A DNA stretch of 64,000 bases from Burkholderiales bacterium (GTDB lineage Bacteria > Pseudomonadota > Gammaproteobacteria > Burkholderiales > Burkholderiaceae_C). The stretch spans positions 1 through 64,000 of the forward strand of contig JAIOOS010000024.1 in NCBI GenBank assembly GCA_021414305.1, in the 5' to 3' direction. This document shows positions 26,971 through 35,712 of this stretch, piece by piece; positions within the stretch are counted from its first letter, which is position 1, and each line of letters starts with the position of its first letter. Made by a program: the position numbers and the translations under genes. A model generated the notes under the pieces. That model saw nothing but the letters and a program-made list of their open reading frames with translations, did not search any database and had not been told where the DNA came from.

Positions 26971-27447
26971 GTGCGCCTCTCCCTCTCGCCGGCCTCGCGC
27001 CGGTTTCTCGTCTGGCTTCTCGCCTGCCTGGTGCCGCTGCAGGCGCTAGCGGCCGGCGTGCTCGCCGCGACCGGGCCGGCGCACACGCACCTGCCCGCCG
27101 CCAGCGCCCGGCTCGTGCTCGACGACTTGCGCCGCGCGCCGGTGCGCCGCCTCGCCGTCGAGACGCACGTGGCCAGCGCGTTCGGACACTTGCATGGTGG
27201 CGACGCGGCGCGTCACCACCATGCCGCAAGCGACGCCAGCGTCGTCATCGACGCCGCCGGCCTGGTGCAGGCGGGCGACGGCGACGACATGAGCACCAGC
27301 CCCTCTCTCGGCGTTTTCGTCGGCCTGATCTCGGCGCCGCCGGGCTGGCTGGCCCAAGCGACCACCGAGCCACCGGCCGCGCACGCGCGCTGGACGCCGC
27401 AGACGCACCACCCCGCCCTTCCCGAACGCCCGCCCCGCGCCGGCTGA
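26971..27447 (+). CDS. Exported His-rich hypothetical protein
   Basis: A protein of about 158 residues starting from a GTG at 26971 (an alternative GTG at 26944 adds nine residues). The N terminus is a signal peptide or membrane anchor (RRFLVWLLACLVPLQALAAG). The middle is His-rich (HVASAFGHLHGGDAARHHHA), suggesting metal binding, and the end is Pro/His-rich (WTPQTHHPALPERPP). No family was recognised with certainty; small His-rich exported proteins often accompany copper or zinc transport genes. It lies 96 bases before a TonB-dependent receptor. Confidence 0.6.
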   Translation: MRLSLSPASRRFLVWLLACLVPLQALAAGVLAATGPAHTHLPAASARLVLDDLRRAPVRRLAVETHVASAFGHLHGGDAARHHHAASDASVVIDAAGLVQAGDGDDMSTSPSLGVFVGLISAPPGWLAQATTEPPAAHARWTPQTHHPALPERPPRAG

Positions 27448-27491
27448 GCGCCACCGCCCGCCGGCGGCCTGCAGCCCATCACTCGCGCCGC

Positions 27492-27509
27492 GCCGGAACG
27501 CCTTCCGGC
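27492..27509 (+). promoter_or_regulatory. Hairpin in the leader of the TonB receptor
   Basis: GCCGGAA-CGCC-TTCCGGC is a perfect 7-base-pair stem with a 4-base loop, 34 bases before the receptor start. It may end the upstream transcript or control receptor translation. No T-tract and no recognisable riboswitch core are nearby. Confidence 0.35.
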
Positions 27510-27542
27510 CGGCGATCCGAACGCGTTCTTCATGGGGCGTCC

Positions 27543-29678
27543 ATGGCCAATCACTTCGACCCGGCATCGAGTCGCTTCGCGCGCTCGCTGCTCTCCAGCG
27601 CCCTGCTGCTCGCCTGCGCGCAAGCCTGGGCGCAGCAGGCGGCCGCGCCGGCGGCAGCCGCCAGCGCCCCACCGCCCGCACCGCAGCAGCTTCCCGCAGT
27701 GCGGATCGAGGGCAACTACATCAACTCGGTGGGCAGCTCCGACGCGGCGAGCGCGGGCACCGTCACCGCGAAGCTGATCGAGAGCCGGCCCACCCTGCGC
27801 CCGGCCGAGGTGCTGGAGTTCGTGCCCGGCCTCATCGTCACGCAACACAGCGGCGACGGCAAGGCGAACCAGTACTTCCTGCGCGGCTTCAACCTCGACC
27901 ACGGCACCGACTTCGCGACCTGGGTCGACGGCATGCCGGTGAACATGCCGACGCACGCGCACGGCCACGGCTACAGCGACCTGAACTGGCTGATCCCGGA
28001 GCTGGTGAACGGCATCCGCTACCGCAAGGGGCCGTACTACGCGGAGGAGAGCGACTTCTCCTCGGCGGGCTCGGCGCGGATCGGCCTGTTCGACGCGCTG
28101 CCGCGCGGCATCGGCTCGGTCACGCTCGGCCAGGACAGCTACGCCCGCGCCCTCCTCGCCAACTCCAACGCGCTGGGCGGCGGCGACCTGCTCTATGCGC
28201 TCGAGGCGGCGCACAACGACGGGCCGTGGGAGGACCCCGAGAAATTCCATCGCCTGAACGGCGTGCTGCGCTACAGCTTCGGCGGCGAATCCAGCCGCTC
28301 GACGATCACGGCGATGGGCTATTCGGCCGGATGGAACTCGACCGACCAGGTCCCGAAGCACGCGGTCGACGAGGGCACGATCGGCCGCTTCGGCGCGATC
28401 GACCCGACCGACGGCGGCCACACCGAGCGCTACAGCCTCTCGGCGACGACGACGCGCCGCTTCGACGACGGCGAATTCCAGTTCAACGCGTACGCGATCC
28501 GCTCGAAGCTGAAGCTGTTCTCCAACTTCACCTTCTTCCTCGACAACCCCGACGAGGGCGACCAGTTCGAGCAGTCGGAGCGGCGCAGCGTCTACGGCCT
28601 GGCCACCAGCCGGAGCTGGAACCTGAAGCTCGGCGGCTTCGACACCGTGAACACGATCGGTCTGCAGGCGCGACACGATCGTCTGGCCCCCGTGGGCCTC
28701 TACGCCACCGTGGCGCGGCAGCGAACCGCGACCACGCAGCAGAGCGAGGTGCGCGAAACCAGCGTCGGCCTCTACGCCGAGAACGCGACCCAATGGCTGC
28801 CGTGGTTGCGCAGCGTCGTCGGCCTGCGCGGCGACCGCTTCGACTTCAGGGTCGCGAGTTCCATCCCCGAGAACAGCGGCCACGCCAAGGCCGGCCTCGG
28901 CTCGCCCAAGCTCTCGCTGATCTTCGGGCCGTGGGCGAAGACGGAGTACTTCGTCAACTACGGCTACGGCTACCACAGCAACGACGCCCGCGGCACCACC
29001 GCCACCGTCGCCGCCAGGCCCGATCCCGACACCGGCCTGCGGCCCGCCATCGACCCGGCGGTGCCGCTGGTTCGCTCCAAGGGCGGCGAGCTCGGCCTGC
29101 GCACCGAGATCGTTCCGGGCCTGCAGAGCTCGCTCGCACTCTGGCAGCTGCGCCTCGGCTCGGAGCTGGTGTTCGTGGGCGACGCGGGCGAGACCGAGCC
29201 GAGCCGAGCCAGCCGGCGCCACGGCATCGAGTGGAACAACCACTACCGGGCGACGCCGTGGCTGCTGATCGATGCCGACTTCGCCGTCTCGCACGCCCGC
29301 TTCACCGGCCCCGACCCCGAGGGCGCCGGCGACTACATCCCCGGCGCGATCGAGAAGGTGGCCTCGTTCGGCATCACGGTCTCCGACCACGGGCCGTGGT
29401 TCGGCCAGTTCCAGGTGCGCTGGTTCGGGCCGCGGCCGCTGACCGAGGACAACGCGAAGCGCTCCAAGGCAACGACGCTGGCCTACCTGCGCGCCGGCTA
29501 CAAGGTGACGCCGAACGTGCGCGTCGCGCTCGACGTCTTCAACCTGTTCGACAGGAAGGCGAGCGACATCGACTACTACTACGCGTCGCGCCTCGCCGGC
29601 GAGGCGGCGCAGGAGGACTACCACTTCCACCCGGTCGAGCCGCGGTGCTTTCGCGTGACGCTGACGGCGAACTTCTAG
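27543..29678 (+). CDS. TonB-dependent outer-membrane receptor
   Basis: A 711-residue TonB-dependent receptor with a signal peptide (LLSSALLLACAQAWAQ) and a Pro/Ala-rich linker. The plug domain (about 55-180) carries PAEVLEFVPGLIV, NQYFLRGFNLDHGTDFATWVDG and a His-rich NMPTHAHGHGYSDLNW. The 22-strand-type barrel ends in LTANF with terminal Phe. The substrate is not evident; the His-rich plug and the upstream His-rich protein hint at a metal or metal complex. The stop TAG coincides with the -10 element of the following tRNA-Ser. Confidence 0.9.
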   Translation: MANHFDPASSRFARSLLSSALLLACAQAWAQQAAAPAAAASAPPPAPQQLPAVRIEGNYINSVGSSDAASAGTVTAKLIESRPTLRPAEVLEFVPGLIVTQHSGDGKANQYFLRGFNLDHGTDFATWVDGMPVNMPTHAHGHGYSDLNWLIPELVNGIRYRKGPYYAEESDFSSAGSARIGLFDALPRGIGSVTLGQDSYARALLANSNALGGGDLLYALEAAHNDGPWEDPEKFHRLNGVLRYSFGGESSRSTITAMGYSAGWNSTDQVPKHAVDEGTIGRFGAIDPTDGGHTERYSLSATTTRRFDDGEFQFNAYAIRSKLKLFSNFTFFLDNPDEGDQFEQSERRSVYGLATSRSWNLKLGGFDTVNTIGLQARHDRLAPVGLYATVARQRTATTQQSEVRETSVGLYAENATQWLPWLRSVVGLRGDRFDFRVASSIPENSGHAKAGLGSPKLSLIFGPWAKTEYFVNYGYGYHSNDARGTTATVAARPDPDTGLRPAIDPAVPLVRSKGGELGLRTEIVPGLQSSLALWQLRLGSELVFVGDAGETEPSRASRRHGIEWNNHYRATPWLLIDADFAVSHARFTGPDPEGAGDYIPGAIEKVASFGITVSDHGPWFGQFQVRWFGPRPLTEDNAKRSKATTLAYLRAGYKVTPNVRVALDVFNLFDRKASDIDYYYASRLAGEAAQEDYHFHPVEPRCFRVTLTANF

Positions 29679-29681
29679 AAT
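29676..29681 (+). promoter_or_regulatory. Possible -10 element for tRNA-Ser
   Basis: TAGAAT begins at the TonB-receptor stop codon and ends 12 bases before the tRNA. No good -35 is visible 17 bases upstream. Confidence 0.4.
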
Positions 29682-29693
29682 CGCACCTCCCGT

Positions 29694-29783
29694 GGAGACG
29701 TGGCCGAGCGGTTGAAGGCAGCAGTCTTGAAAACTGCCGAGGGGGGAACCCCTTCGTGAGTTCGAATCTCACCGTCTCCGCCA
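29694..29783 (+). tRNA. tRNA-Ser (anticodon TGA)
   Basis: A 90-base class II tRNA with encoded CCA. Acceptor GGAGACG pairs with CGTCTCC, the anticodon loop is CTTGAAA, and a long variable arm (GGGGGGAACCCC) is present, with T-loop GTTCGAA. Anticodon TGA reads UCA, giving serine. Confidence 0.97.
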
Positions 29784-29840
29784 GTCCCGGAAGGCCCGCT
29801 TCTGCGATGCCTGTCGCCCCTCTCGCCAGGAGTTGCGCGG

Positions 29841-30482
29841 ATGCTGAGGACGATCCTGTACATGGCGATCGCGCTGCTCCTGATGGCGCTCTTCACCACC
29901 TGGGTCTACCGCAAGATGCACTCGGGTCGTTTCGCCGACGACGCAGTGCCCGCGCCGGCGCAGGTGGCGCCCGAGTTCAAGCCGCCGCAGACGCCGATCG
30001 AGCTGCGGCCGCGCATCTACGTCGACGAAGGCAACCTCGGCTTCGGCATCACCCTGTTGCTCCTGACGATCTTCCTCTTCACCGTGGAAACGGTCTGGCT
30101 TCGCCTACTGGCCTGGCCGGCGGGCGGGCTGGCGCTGCTGTTCGCCGGCATGTCCTTCTCCGACGCCTGGAACGAGATGGGCACCCGCTTCGTTGCCGAC
30201 CCGTCCGGCCTGCAGATTCACGACCGCAAGGGCATGAAAACCGTGCCCTGGAGCCGGGTGGCCCGGGTCAGGCTGAGGCAGGTGTGGGTTTCCTACGGCA
30301 GCAGCAACTTCTTCCGCTCCAAGCGGGTGAGCGGGCGGTCGCTCGAGCTGCTGGACGCCAGCGGCGCCAGCCTGCTGAAGGTGGAGCTGCCCCTGCGATC
30401 GGCGGAGGACAGCAAGGTCTTCGAGGCCAGCGTGCCTGTCTGGACGCAACGGACGATCGAAGTCGAAGAGGTGGGCAATTGA
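29841..30482 (+). CDS. Membrane protein of unknown function
   Basis: A 213-residue protein with an N-terminal helix (about 4-24), then a helix pair (about 67-87 and 91-110). A C-terminal soluble domain of about 100 residues resembles a PH-like fold by its pattern (GLQIHDRKGMKTVPWSRVARVRL). The function is unknown. It starts 57 bases after tRNA-Ser; the cytochrome P460-like gene follows after about 100 bases. Confidence 0.65.
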   Translation: MLRTILYMAIALLLMALFTTWVYRKMHSGRFADDAVPAPAQVAPEFKPPQTPIELRPRIYVDEGNLGFGITLLLLTIFLFTVETVWLRLLAWPAGGLALLFAGMSFSDAWNEMGTRFVADPSGLQIHDRKGMKTVPWSRVARVRLRQVWVSYGSSNFFRSKRVSGRSLELLDASGASLLKVELPLRSAEDSKVFEASVPVWTQRTIEVEEVGN

Positions 30483-30585
30483 TACCAAGGTGCAATGGAA
30501 ACCCCGGCATGCGCGTGATCTGATCCGAGCTCCTGGAAGTCGTCGCCGGCTTCCTACTCGACACGACGTGAAAGGTGGAGTTCTC

Positions 30586-31155
30586 ATGTCCAGACCCCGG
30601 AAGTTCTTCGGCGTGCTCGCCGGCTGTGCCGTCCTCATGGGCTCCGTGGCCTTCGTCGGTTCCGTCTCCGGCGCCGGCCCCGACAAGTACAGCGTGAAGG
30701 TGCCGGGCGGGCTCGCGTTCTCCGAGTTCAGGGGCTATGAAAGCTGGGAGACCATCGCCGTCAGCCACAACGCATCGGCGATCGCGGTGATCGTCGGCAA
30801 TCCGGCGATGATCGCCGCCTTCAAGGCCGGCATCCCCGACAACGGCAAGCCCGTCCCCGACGGCGCGAAGATGGCGAAGGTGCACTGGGTTCCCAAGAAG
30901 AGCGCCTTCTTCCCCGACGCGACCATCCCCGGCGTGCAGCACGACGTGGACTTCATGGTGAAGGACAGCAAGCGCTTCGCCGACGGCAACGGCTGGGGCT
31001 ATGCCGTCTTCCGCTACGACGCCGCGACCGACACCTTCACGCCCGGAACCACGGCCGACATGCCGCCGCAGGGCAACGACGCCAAGTGCGGCGTCGCCTG
31101 CCACACCCTCGCCAAGAAGCGCGACTACGTCTTCACCGAGTACGGGCACCGCTGA
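30586..31155 (+). CDS. Cytochrome P460-family protein
   Basis: A 189-residue exported c-type haem protein. It has a signal peptide (FGVLAGCAVLMGSVAFVGSVSG), a P460-like body (LAFSEFRGYESWETIAVSH, KMAKVHWVPKKS, GVQHDVDFMVKDSKRF, GWGYAVFRYD) and a C-terminal haem attachment motif CGVACH at 168-172. Characterised relatives oxidise hydroxylamine or detoxify NO; others have unknown roles. GGAG lies five bases before the ATG at 30586, which excludes the longer upstream frame. It is periplasmic and convergent with the barrel gene. Confidence 0.85.
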   Translation: MSRPRKFFGVLAGCAVLMGSVAFVGSVSGAGPDKYSVKVPGGLAFSEFRGYESWETIAVSHNASAIAVIVGNPAMIAAFKAGIPDNGKPVPDGAKMAKVHWVPKKSAFFPDATIPGVQHDVDFMVKDSKRFADGNGWGYAVFRYDAATDTFTPGTTADMPPQGNDAKCGVACHTLAKKRDYVFTEYGHR

Positions 31156-31156
31156 A

Positions 31157-31173
31157 CGACGGCGGCGCCGTCG
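31157..31173. terminator. Hairpin between convergent genes
   Basis: CGACGGC-GGC-GCCGTCG is a perfect 7-base-pair stem with a 3-base loop, immediately after the P460 stop and before the convergent barrel-gene stop. No T-tract. Confidence 0.5.
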
Positions 31174-31197
31174 GGAGATCCGCCCCTTCTTCGCCGC

Positions 31198-32994
31198 TCA
31201 GAACAGGTTCTGGAACACGACGCGCAGGAAGGCGGCGCTGCGTCCGCCGGCGATCGCCGGCCCGCTGACGGTGCGCATCACGCCGGCCTCGAAGCGCGCC
31301 GTGACGACGGTGACGCCGATGCCCGCGCCGACGGCGAGCCAGCGGGCGCTGTCGGCGCCGTCGGAGAGGCCGGCCGCGTCGACCAGCAGCAGCGGTCGAA
31401 CCGCAAACAGGCTCGCCCGGTCGACCAGGAAATGCACCGCCGGCTTCACTTCGGCCAGGGCGGCTTCGGCCTGGCGCTGCGCCTCGTCCGCGGGCACCCC
31501 CTGTGCCGACAGCGTGGCGGCGAGCATCGAGGGCCCGCTCACGTCGACCTGCCGGCGCAGCAGCGTCTTCAGGCCGACCGGCCGGCCCTGGGCGTCTTCG
31601 AGGCCGGTCGGCTCGTCGGGAATCAGCGGCCGCGACCAGGCGGGCACCGGCACCGCGAGCTGGGCGTTGAGCTGCCAGTAGCGCGTGCCGCCGCGCTGGC
31701 CCGCGAGGCCCGCCTGCTGCAGGCCGGCGCTGCGCAGCAGCGGACCGCGCGGCGCCTGAAGAAGGGTCGGCGCGTCGGCGCCGTCGTAGAGAAACTGGCC
31801 GGGCGTGTTGCCACCGAGGAAGCGCTCCACCGCCGGCGCGCCCGCCGACACGCGGCCGGCGCCGCCCATCAGCTCCAGTCCCCAGGTCGGCCCGGCACCG
31901 AACGCGAGCTCGCGCGCATAGCCCACCTGGGCCGCGAGACGGTTGAAGCGGCCGCCGCCGTCGGCGTCGGCCGCTTCGTGCCACAGCGCGCCGCGCAGGA
32001 ACCCTTCGCCTGGCGGCTGCAGCGCGTCGACCAGCACGCGGCTCGCCAGCCGGCGCGTTTCGCTGCGCACCGCCGGCACCGGCGCTGCGGTCGTGTCGTC
32101 GCGGCTTTCGCGCCAGGCGCCGTCGAGCGCGACACGCAGCCCGGCGGCGGGAGCGAGGCGCAGCCCCAGGCCCAGCTCGCCCGAGCGGTACGACCGCTCG
32201 CCGGCGGCGAGCGGCTCGCGCCCCTCGCTGCCGGCGACTTGCAGGCGCAGCTCCTTCAACACGGGGCCGCCCTGTCGCACGCGCCAGGCCAGGTCGCCCT
32301 CCGTGCGGTGAAAGCCTTCGCGCGCGGACTGCACCCGCTGCAGGTGGGCATCGAGCGGGTTGCGCCGCGGGCCGGCGGGCGCGGCGAGCGCGAGCAGGTC
32401 GGTGTCCAGCGAGAGCGAGAAGACGGTGCCGAAGGCCTTGTCGTAGCCGAAGCCGAACTGCGGGTTGAGCGCGCGCAATGGCGCGGGCACCTTGTCATAG
32501 ACGGTGGCGAGGGCCGAGCGCGGCACGGGCAGCACGTTGTTGCCGATCCGCGCCAGCGACACGCGCAGGTGATACGGCCGAAAGACGATGCCGACGGTGC
32601 GGGCCGCCTCGCCGCATTCGCCGCCGCTGCCGGGGCTCTGGTCGAAGTCGACCGCGACGTACAGCAGCTCGGCCTCGGCGCTGCGGACCAGCGTCGCCGT
32701 GGCAGCGGGCGAGCGGGTGATGGCGGCGGCCAGCGTTTCCATCGCGGCGGCGATGTTCTCCGGCGTGACCACGTCGCAGGTCGCCAGGCCGAGGTCCACG
32801 CCTTCGGCCCAGCGCCCCTCGACCCGGATCGATCGGGCGCGCAGGCCCACAGTGCCGGCGCGGCGCGCTGCGTCCGCCACGGGCGGCGCCCTGTCTTCGG
32901 CGCCCGGGCCGAAGTCGATGTCGACGGGCGCCGGCTGGGCCAGGGCCAGCGCGGGCAGCGCGGCGAGCAGCAGCCCCCGCGATCGCGATGCCAT
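31198..32994 (-). CDS. Outer-membrane beta-barrel protein (Omp85/ShlB-like)
   Basis: A 598-residue protein with a short signal peptide (RGLLLAALPALALAQ). The N-terminal 170 residues have a mixed fold with a Cys pair. A long C-terminal part alternates polar and hydrophobic residues and ends in FLRVVFQNLF, the terminal-Phe pattern of assembled barrels. FLGGNTPGQFLYDG and the strand pattern suggest an Omp85/TPS-related barrel, but no clear POTRA repeat or TpsA partner is seen. The 140-residue unknown gene is just upstream. Confidence 0.55.
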   Translation of the reverse strand: MASRSRGLLLAALPALALAQPAPVDIDFGPGAEDRAPPVADAARRAGTVGLRARSIRVEGRWAEGVDLGLATCDVVTPENIAAAMETLAAAITRSPAATATLVRSAEAELLYVAVDFDQSPGSGGECGEAARTVGIVFRPYHLRVSLARIGNNVLPVPRSALATVYDKVPAPLRALNPQFGFGYDKAFGTVFSLSLDTDLLALAAPAGPRRNPLDAHLQRVQSAREGFHRTEGDLAWRVRQGGPVLKELRLQVAGSEGREPLAAGERSYRSGELGLGLRLAPAAGLRVALDGAWRESRDDTTAAPVPAVRSETRRLASRVLVDALQPPGEGFLRGALWHEAADADGGGRFNRLAAQVGYARELAFGAGPTWGLELMGGAGRVSAGAPAVERFLGGNTPGQFLYDGADAPTLLQAPRGPLLRSAGLQQAGLAGQRGGTRYWQLNAQLAVPVPAWSRPLIPDEPTGLEDAQGRPVGLKTLLRRQVDVSGPSMLAATLSAQGVPADEAQRQAEAALAEVKPAVHFLVDRASLFAVRPLLLVDAAGLSDGADSARWLAVGAGIGVTVVTARFEAGVMRTVSGPAIAGGRSAAFLRVVFQNLF

Positions 32995-33007
32995 CGGGTG
33001 CCGGGCG

Positions 33008-33430
33008 TCAGACGTCGACGCTCAGCACCTCGGCCATCGCGTCGTGCAGCTTCTTCTTCTGCACCTTGGTCGCCTTGCTGGCGCCGACGACGGCCTTGGC
33101 CGCGGGATGCACCTTCTCCACCAGCACCTTGGCCTGCGGCGCCTTCACGCCCTCGGTCGCCATGGCCTGCACCGCCTTGCGCTCGACCGGCGTGCCGGTG
33201 CTGTACGACACGTGCACGACCTGCACCTCTTGGCCGTCGGCGATCTTGTAGAGGTCGAACACGATCTTCCACAGCTCGTCGGCCTCGGGCGTGCACGAGC
33301 GCTCGACGATGACCTTGAACTTGTAGCCCGACTCCGGGCTGAAGACCATCACCTCGATCAGGAAGGGCTTGCAGACCTTGGCGCCGATCGGCACCACGCT
33401 GATCGATGAACCGGTGGCGGGATCGGGCAT
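33008..33430 (-). CDS. Hypothetical protein, 140 residues
   Basis: A soluble protein of unknown function with a beta-rich first half (SISVVPIGAKVCKPFLIEVMVF, YKFKVIVERSCTP) and a basic, Ala/Lys-rich helical C terminus (KAVVGASKATKVQKKKLHDAM). AAGGAG lies seven bases before the ATG. It ends 13 bases before the outer-membrane barrel gene and is probably cotranscribed with it. Confidence 0.65.
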   Translation of the reverse strand: MPDPATGSSISVVPIGAKVCKPFLIEVMVFSPESGYKFKVIVERSCTPEADELWKIVFDLYKIADGQEVQVVHVSYSTGTPVERKAVQAMATEGVKAPQAKVLVEKVHPAAKAVVGASKATKVQKKKLHDAMAEVLSVDV

Positions 33431-33528
33431 GGCACGGCTCCTTGCAGGGGTTGAGCTCGGACGAACGAACCGGCGTCGTCCGGGCTTGATCTTGCCATCG
33501 CAGGCATGACAATTGCCGACTTTCGGCG

Positions 33529-33729
33529 ATGAACGACCCTCTCGACCCCCACGACGCCGAAGCCGAGGTCTTTCGCGCCTTCGGCCTGGCCTGCCGGACC
33601 GAGCGCGACCGGATCTCGCTCGCCGCCATCGCCGAGCAGGACCGGCGCTTCGAGGCCTCGGTCGCCGAGCGGATGATTGCCGAGTTGTTCGCCACGCGCC
33701 TGATCGCCACGATCGCGAGCGCCCGATGA
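33529..33729 (+). CDS. Hypothetical protein, 66 residues
   Basis: A 66-residue acidic helical protein (DAEAEVFRAFGLACRTERDRI) of unknown function. Its stop overlaps the start of the next gene (ATGA), which supports both as real genes. The upstream Shine-Dalgarno is weak. Divergent from the 140-residue unknown gene. Confidence 0.55.
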   Translation: MNDPLDPHDAEAEVFRAFGLACRTERDRISLAAIAEQDRRFEASVAERMIAELFATRLIATIASAR

Positions 33730-34016
33730 GCGAGCTCGACGCGCTGCGTGCCAAGGTCGACGCGTTGCAGGGCAGCCTGCTGGCGACGGAGTGCTTCCTC
33801 AACGCGCTGACCGAGGCGCTATCACCCGAGCAGCGGCAGGGGGTGAGCGCCTTCTACGCCAGCGAGTCGGCGGCGTTTCGCGCCGCCCTCATGCGCTCCA
33901 CTGCGCCCGAGGCCACGGTCGACACCTTCGAGCGCGACGTCGAGCGGGCCACCCGCCTGCTCGGCGACCCGCCGCCCGAGGTGGTTCTCCCCGGCGACGC
34001 GCCGTTCGACGACTGA
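33726..34016 (+). CDS. Hypothetical protein, 96 residues
   Basis: A 96-residue predicted helical protein (MSELDALRAKVDALQGSLLA, then AFYASESAAFRAALM) with a Pro-rich acidic tail. The reading frame opens upstream, but the ATG overlapping the preceding stop is the natural start and implies translational coupling. Function unknown; the N terminus could form a short coiled coil. Confidence 0.6.
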   Translation: MSELDALRAKVDALQGSLLATECFLNALTEALSPEQRQGVSAFYASESAAFRAALMRSTAPEATVDTFERDVERATRLLGDPPPEVVLPGDAPFDD

Positions 34017-34021
34017 GCAGC

Positions 34022-34036
34022 GCCGCCGCAGGCGGC
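34022..34036. terminator. Hairpin between convergent genes
   Basis: GCCGCC-GCA-GGCGGC is a perfect 6-base-pair stem with a 3-base loop, between the convergent 96-residue unknown gene and the diguanylate cyclase gene. No T-tract. Confidence 0.45.
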
Positions 34037-34037
34037 T

Positions 34038-35696
34038 TCAGCCGATGCAGGTGCGGTTCTTGCCGGAGCGCTTGGCCTCGTAGAGCGCCTGGTCGGCGCG
34101 CTCGAGCGAATCCTCGATGCGCTCTTCGAGGCGGTAGCCGGTCACCCCGGCCGAGAAGGTCACGAAGACCTGCTTTTCCTTGTGCATGAAGAGGCCGCCG
34201 GTGAGCGATCGCTGCAGCCGGGTCAGTATCTGCTCGCCGTCGCCGACCGGCGTTTCCGGCAGCAGCACCACGAACTCCTCGCCGCCGTAGCGGGCCACCC
34301 GGTCGCTGGGCCGCAGCGTCTTGCTGACGATTGCCGCGAGCGACTTGAGCGCCTCGTCGCCGGCGCTGTGGCCGAGCTCGTCGTTGAGGCGCTTGAAGTT
34401 GTCGATGTCGAGCAGGCCGATCGAGAGCTCGCCGCCGTTGCGCTTGAGCTTGGCGAGCTCGACCTCGAACGCCTGCATCAGGCCGCGCCGGTTGGCGATC
34501 TGCGTGAGCTGGTCGGTCGAGACCTCGTCGGAGAGGCGCCGCATCTCGTCCTCCAGCTTGACGACCCGCTCCGAGAGGCCGGTCGCCTTGCTGTGCTCTT
34601 CCTGCAGCCGTGCCTGGGTCTGCTGCACCAGCGTCTGCACGGCACGGCTCTCGTTGACCATCTCGCGCACCACGCCGGTCAGGCTCTCGAGCGAATCGGC
34701 CTCCTCGATCACCTCGGCGTAGCGGCCCACGCTCTTGTGGAAGTCGCCGGTCTTCGAGCCGAGCTCGCCGAGCTCGGCGAGCATCTGGTGGATCAGGTGC
34801 TTGAGCGCGTCGCGCGCCTTCTCCCGCTCGCCCTTGACCTCGGCATGGCGCACGCGCGCGTGGTGCAGCATGTCGCTCACCGAGCGCACCCCGCGCGCCG
34901 TCAGGCCTTCCTCGATCTTCATGCGCATCGCGTCGCACTGGCCCTTGACCCAGCTGTCGTTCTCGGCCAGGTCGGCGAGGCTCGAGGTCAGCTCGTGGCA
35001 GAGCTTGCCGAGCTGGTCGAACAGGTGGTGACGGTGCTGCAGCACGCGCTCGGCGCGCAGGCAGGTCTCGTGCATTTCCTCGGCCAGCGGCGCGCTCGCG
35101 CCTTCGGCCGCGAGCCGTTCGTTCAGCCGGGCCAGCTCGGCGCCGAGCTCGCGATTCGCTTCGTCCTGCTGCGGCAGGGCCTGCTGCAGGGCGCTCGAGA
35201 GGCTTTCGGCCACCCGCGCCCACGCCGGACCGATGCTGTCGTCGACCGCCGCGGCCGGCGGCGCTGCGGCGGCGTCGTTGGCCGCCGTCGGCAGCTCGGG
35301 CTCGATGGGGCCGGACATCGCGACCGCCGTGTCGAGCTCGGCGCTGGCGCCGTCGCTGTCCCAGCTGTTGATGAGCTGGGCGAGGCGCTGCTGCAGCCGC
35401 TTCGGGTCGCTGCGGCTGCCGGCGATGACCCGCTGGATGCTTTCCTTGCGCCGCGCCGCGGTCCAGTTGCGGCCGCCTCGCTCCATCCCGCGCACGATCC
35501 GCTCGATCAGCGTCGCCAGCACTTCGCCGGAGCTGCCGGTGGCGTCGCCCGATTCCTGGCGATAGGCCTTCTCGTAGTTTTCCGGCGTCGGCTCGAGCCG
35601 TTCCGTCGCCAGGCGGCGAAACGCCAGCTTGGCGAGCTGCGCCGCGGGTTGCTCGGCAGGCGAGCGGGCCAGGGGCGAGGGACGCGTCAGTTCCAC
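34038..35696 (-). CDS. Diguanylate cyclase (GGDEF) with long helical N terminus
   Basis: A protein of about 552 residues that makes c-di-GMP. The N-terminal 370 residues are helical and charged (LAFRRLATERLEPTPENYEKAY, long coiled-coil stretches) without membrane segments. The C-terminal GGDEF domain has DQLTQIANRRGL, LLDIDNFKRLNDELGH and the catalytic RYGGEEFVV. The start is taken as GTG at 35696 because GGAG lies seven bases upstream; an in-frame ATG at 35741 would overlap the upstream gene. It follows the REC-PAS-GGDEF-EAL gene by 16 bases. Confidence 0.88.
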   Translation of the reverse strand: MELTRPSPLARSPAEQPAAQLAKLAFRRLATERLEPTPENYEKAYRQESGDATGSSGEVLATLIERIVRGMERGGRNWTAARRKESIQRVIAGSRSDPKRLQQRLAQLINSWDSDGASAELDTAVAMSGPIEPELPTAANDAAAAPPAAAVDDSIGPAWARVAESLSSALQQALPQQDEANRELGAELARLNERLAAEGASAPLAEEMHETCLRAERVLQHRHHLFDQLGKLCHELTSSLADLAENDSWVKGQCDAMRMKIEEGLTARGVRSVSDMLHHARVRHAEVKGEREKARDALKHLIHQMLAELGELGSKTGDFHKSVGRYAEVIEEADSLESLTGVVREMVNESRAVQTLVQQTQARLQEEHSKATGLSERVVKLEDEMRRLSDEVSTDQLTQIANRRGLMQAFEVELAKLKRNGGELSIGLLDIDNFKRLNDELGHSAGDEALKSLAAIVSKTLRPSDRVARYGGEEFVVLLPETPVGDGEQILTRLQRSLTGGLFMHKEKQVFVTFSAGVTGYRLEERIEDSLERADQALYEAKRSGKNRTCIG

Positions 35697-35712
35697 GGGT
35701 TGCTCCGATCGT

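Noticed and set aside
27448..27542. Possible cobalamin riboswitch before the TonB receptor
   Set aside because: The spacer is under 100 bases and lacks the B12-box and other core motifs; only a simple hairpin is present.
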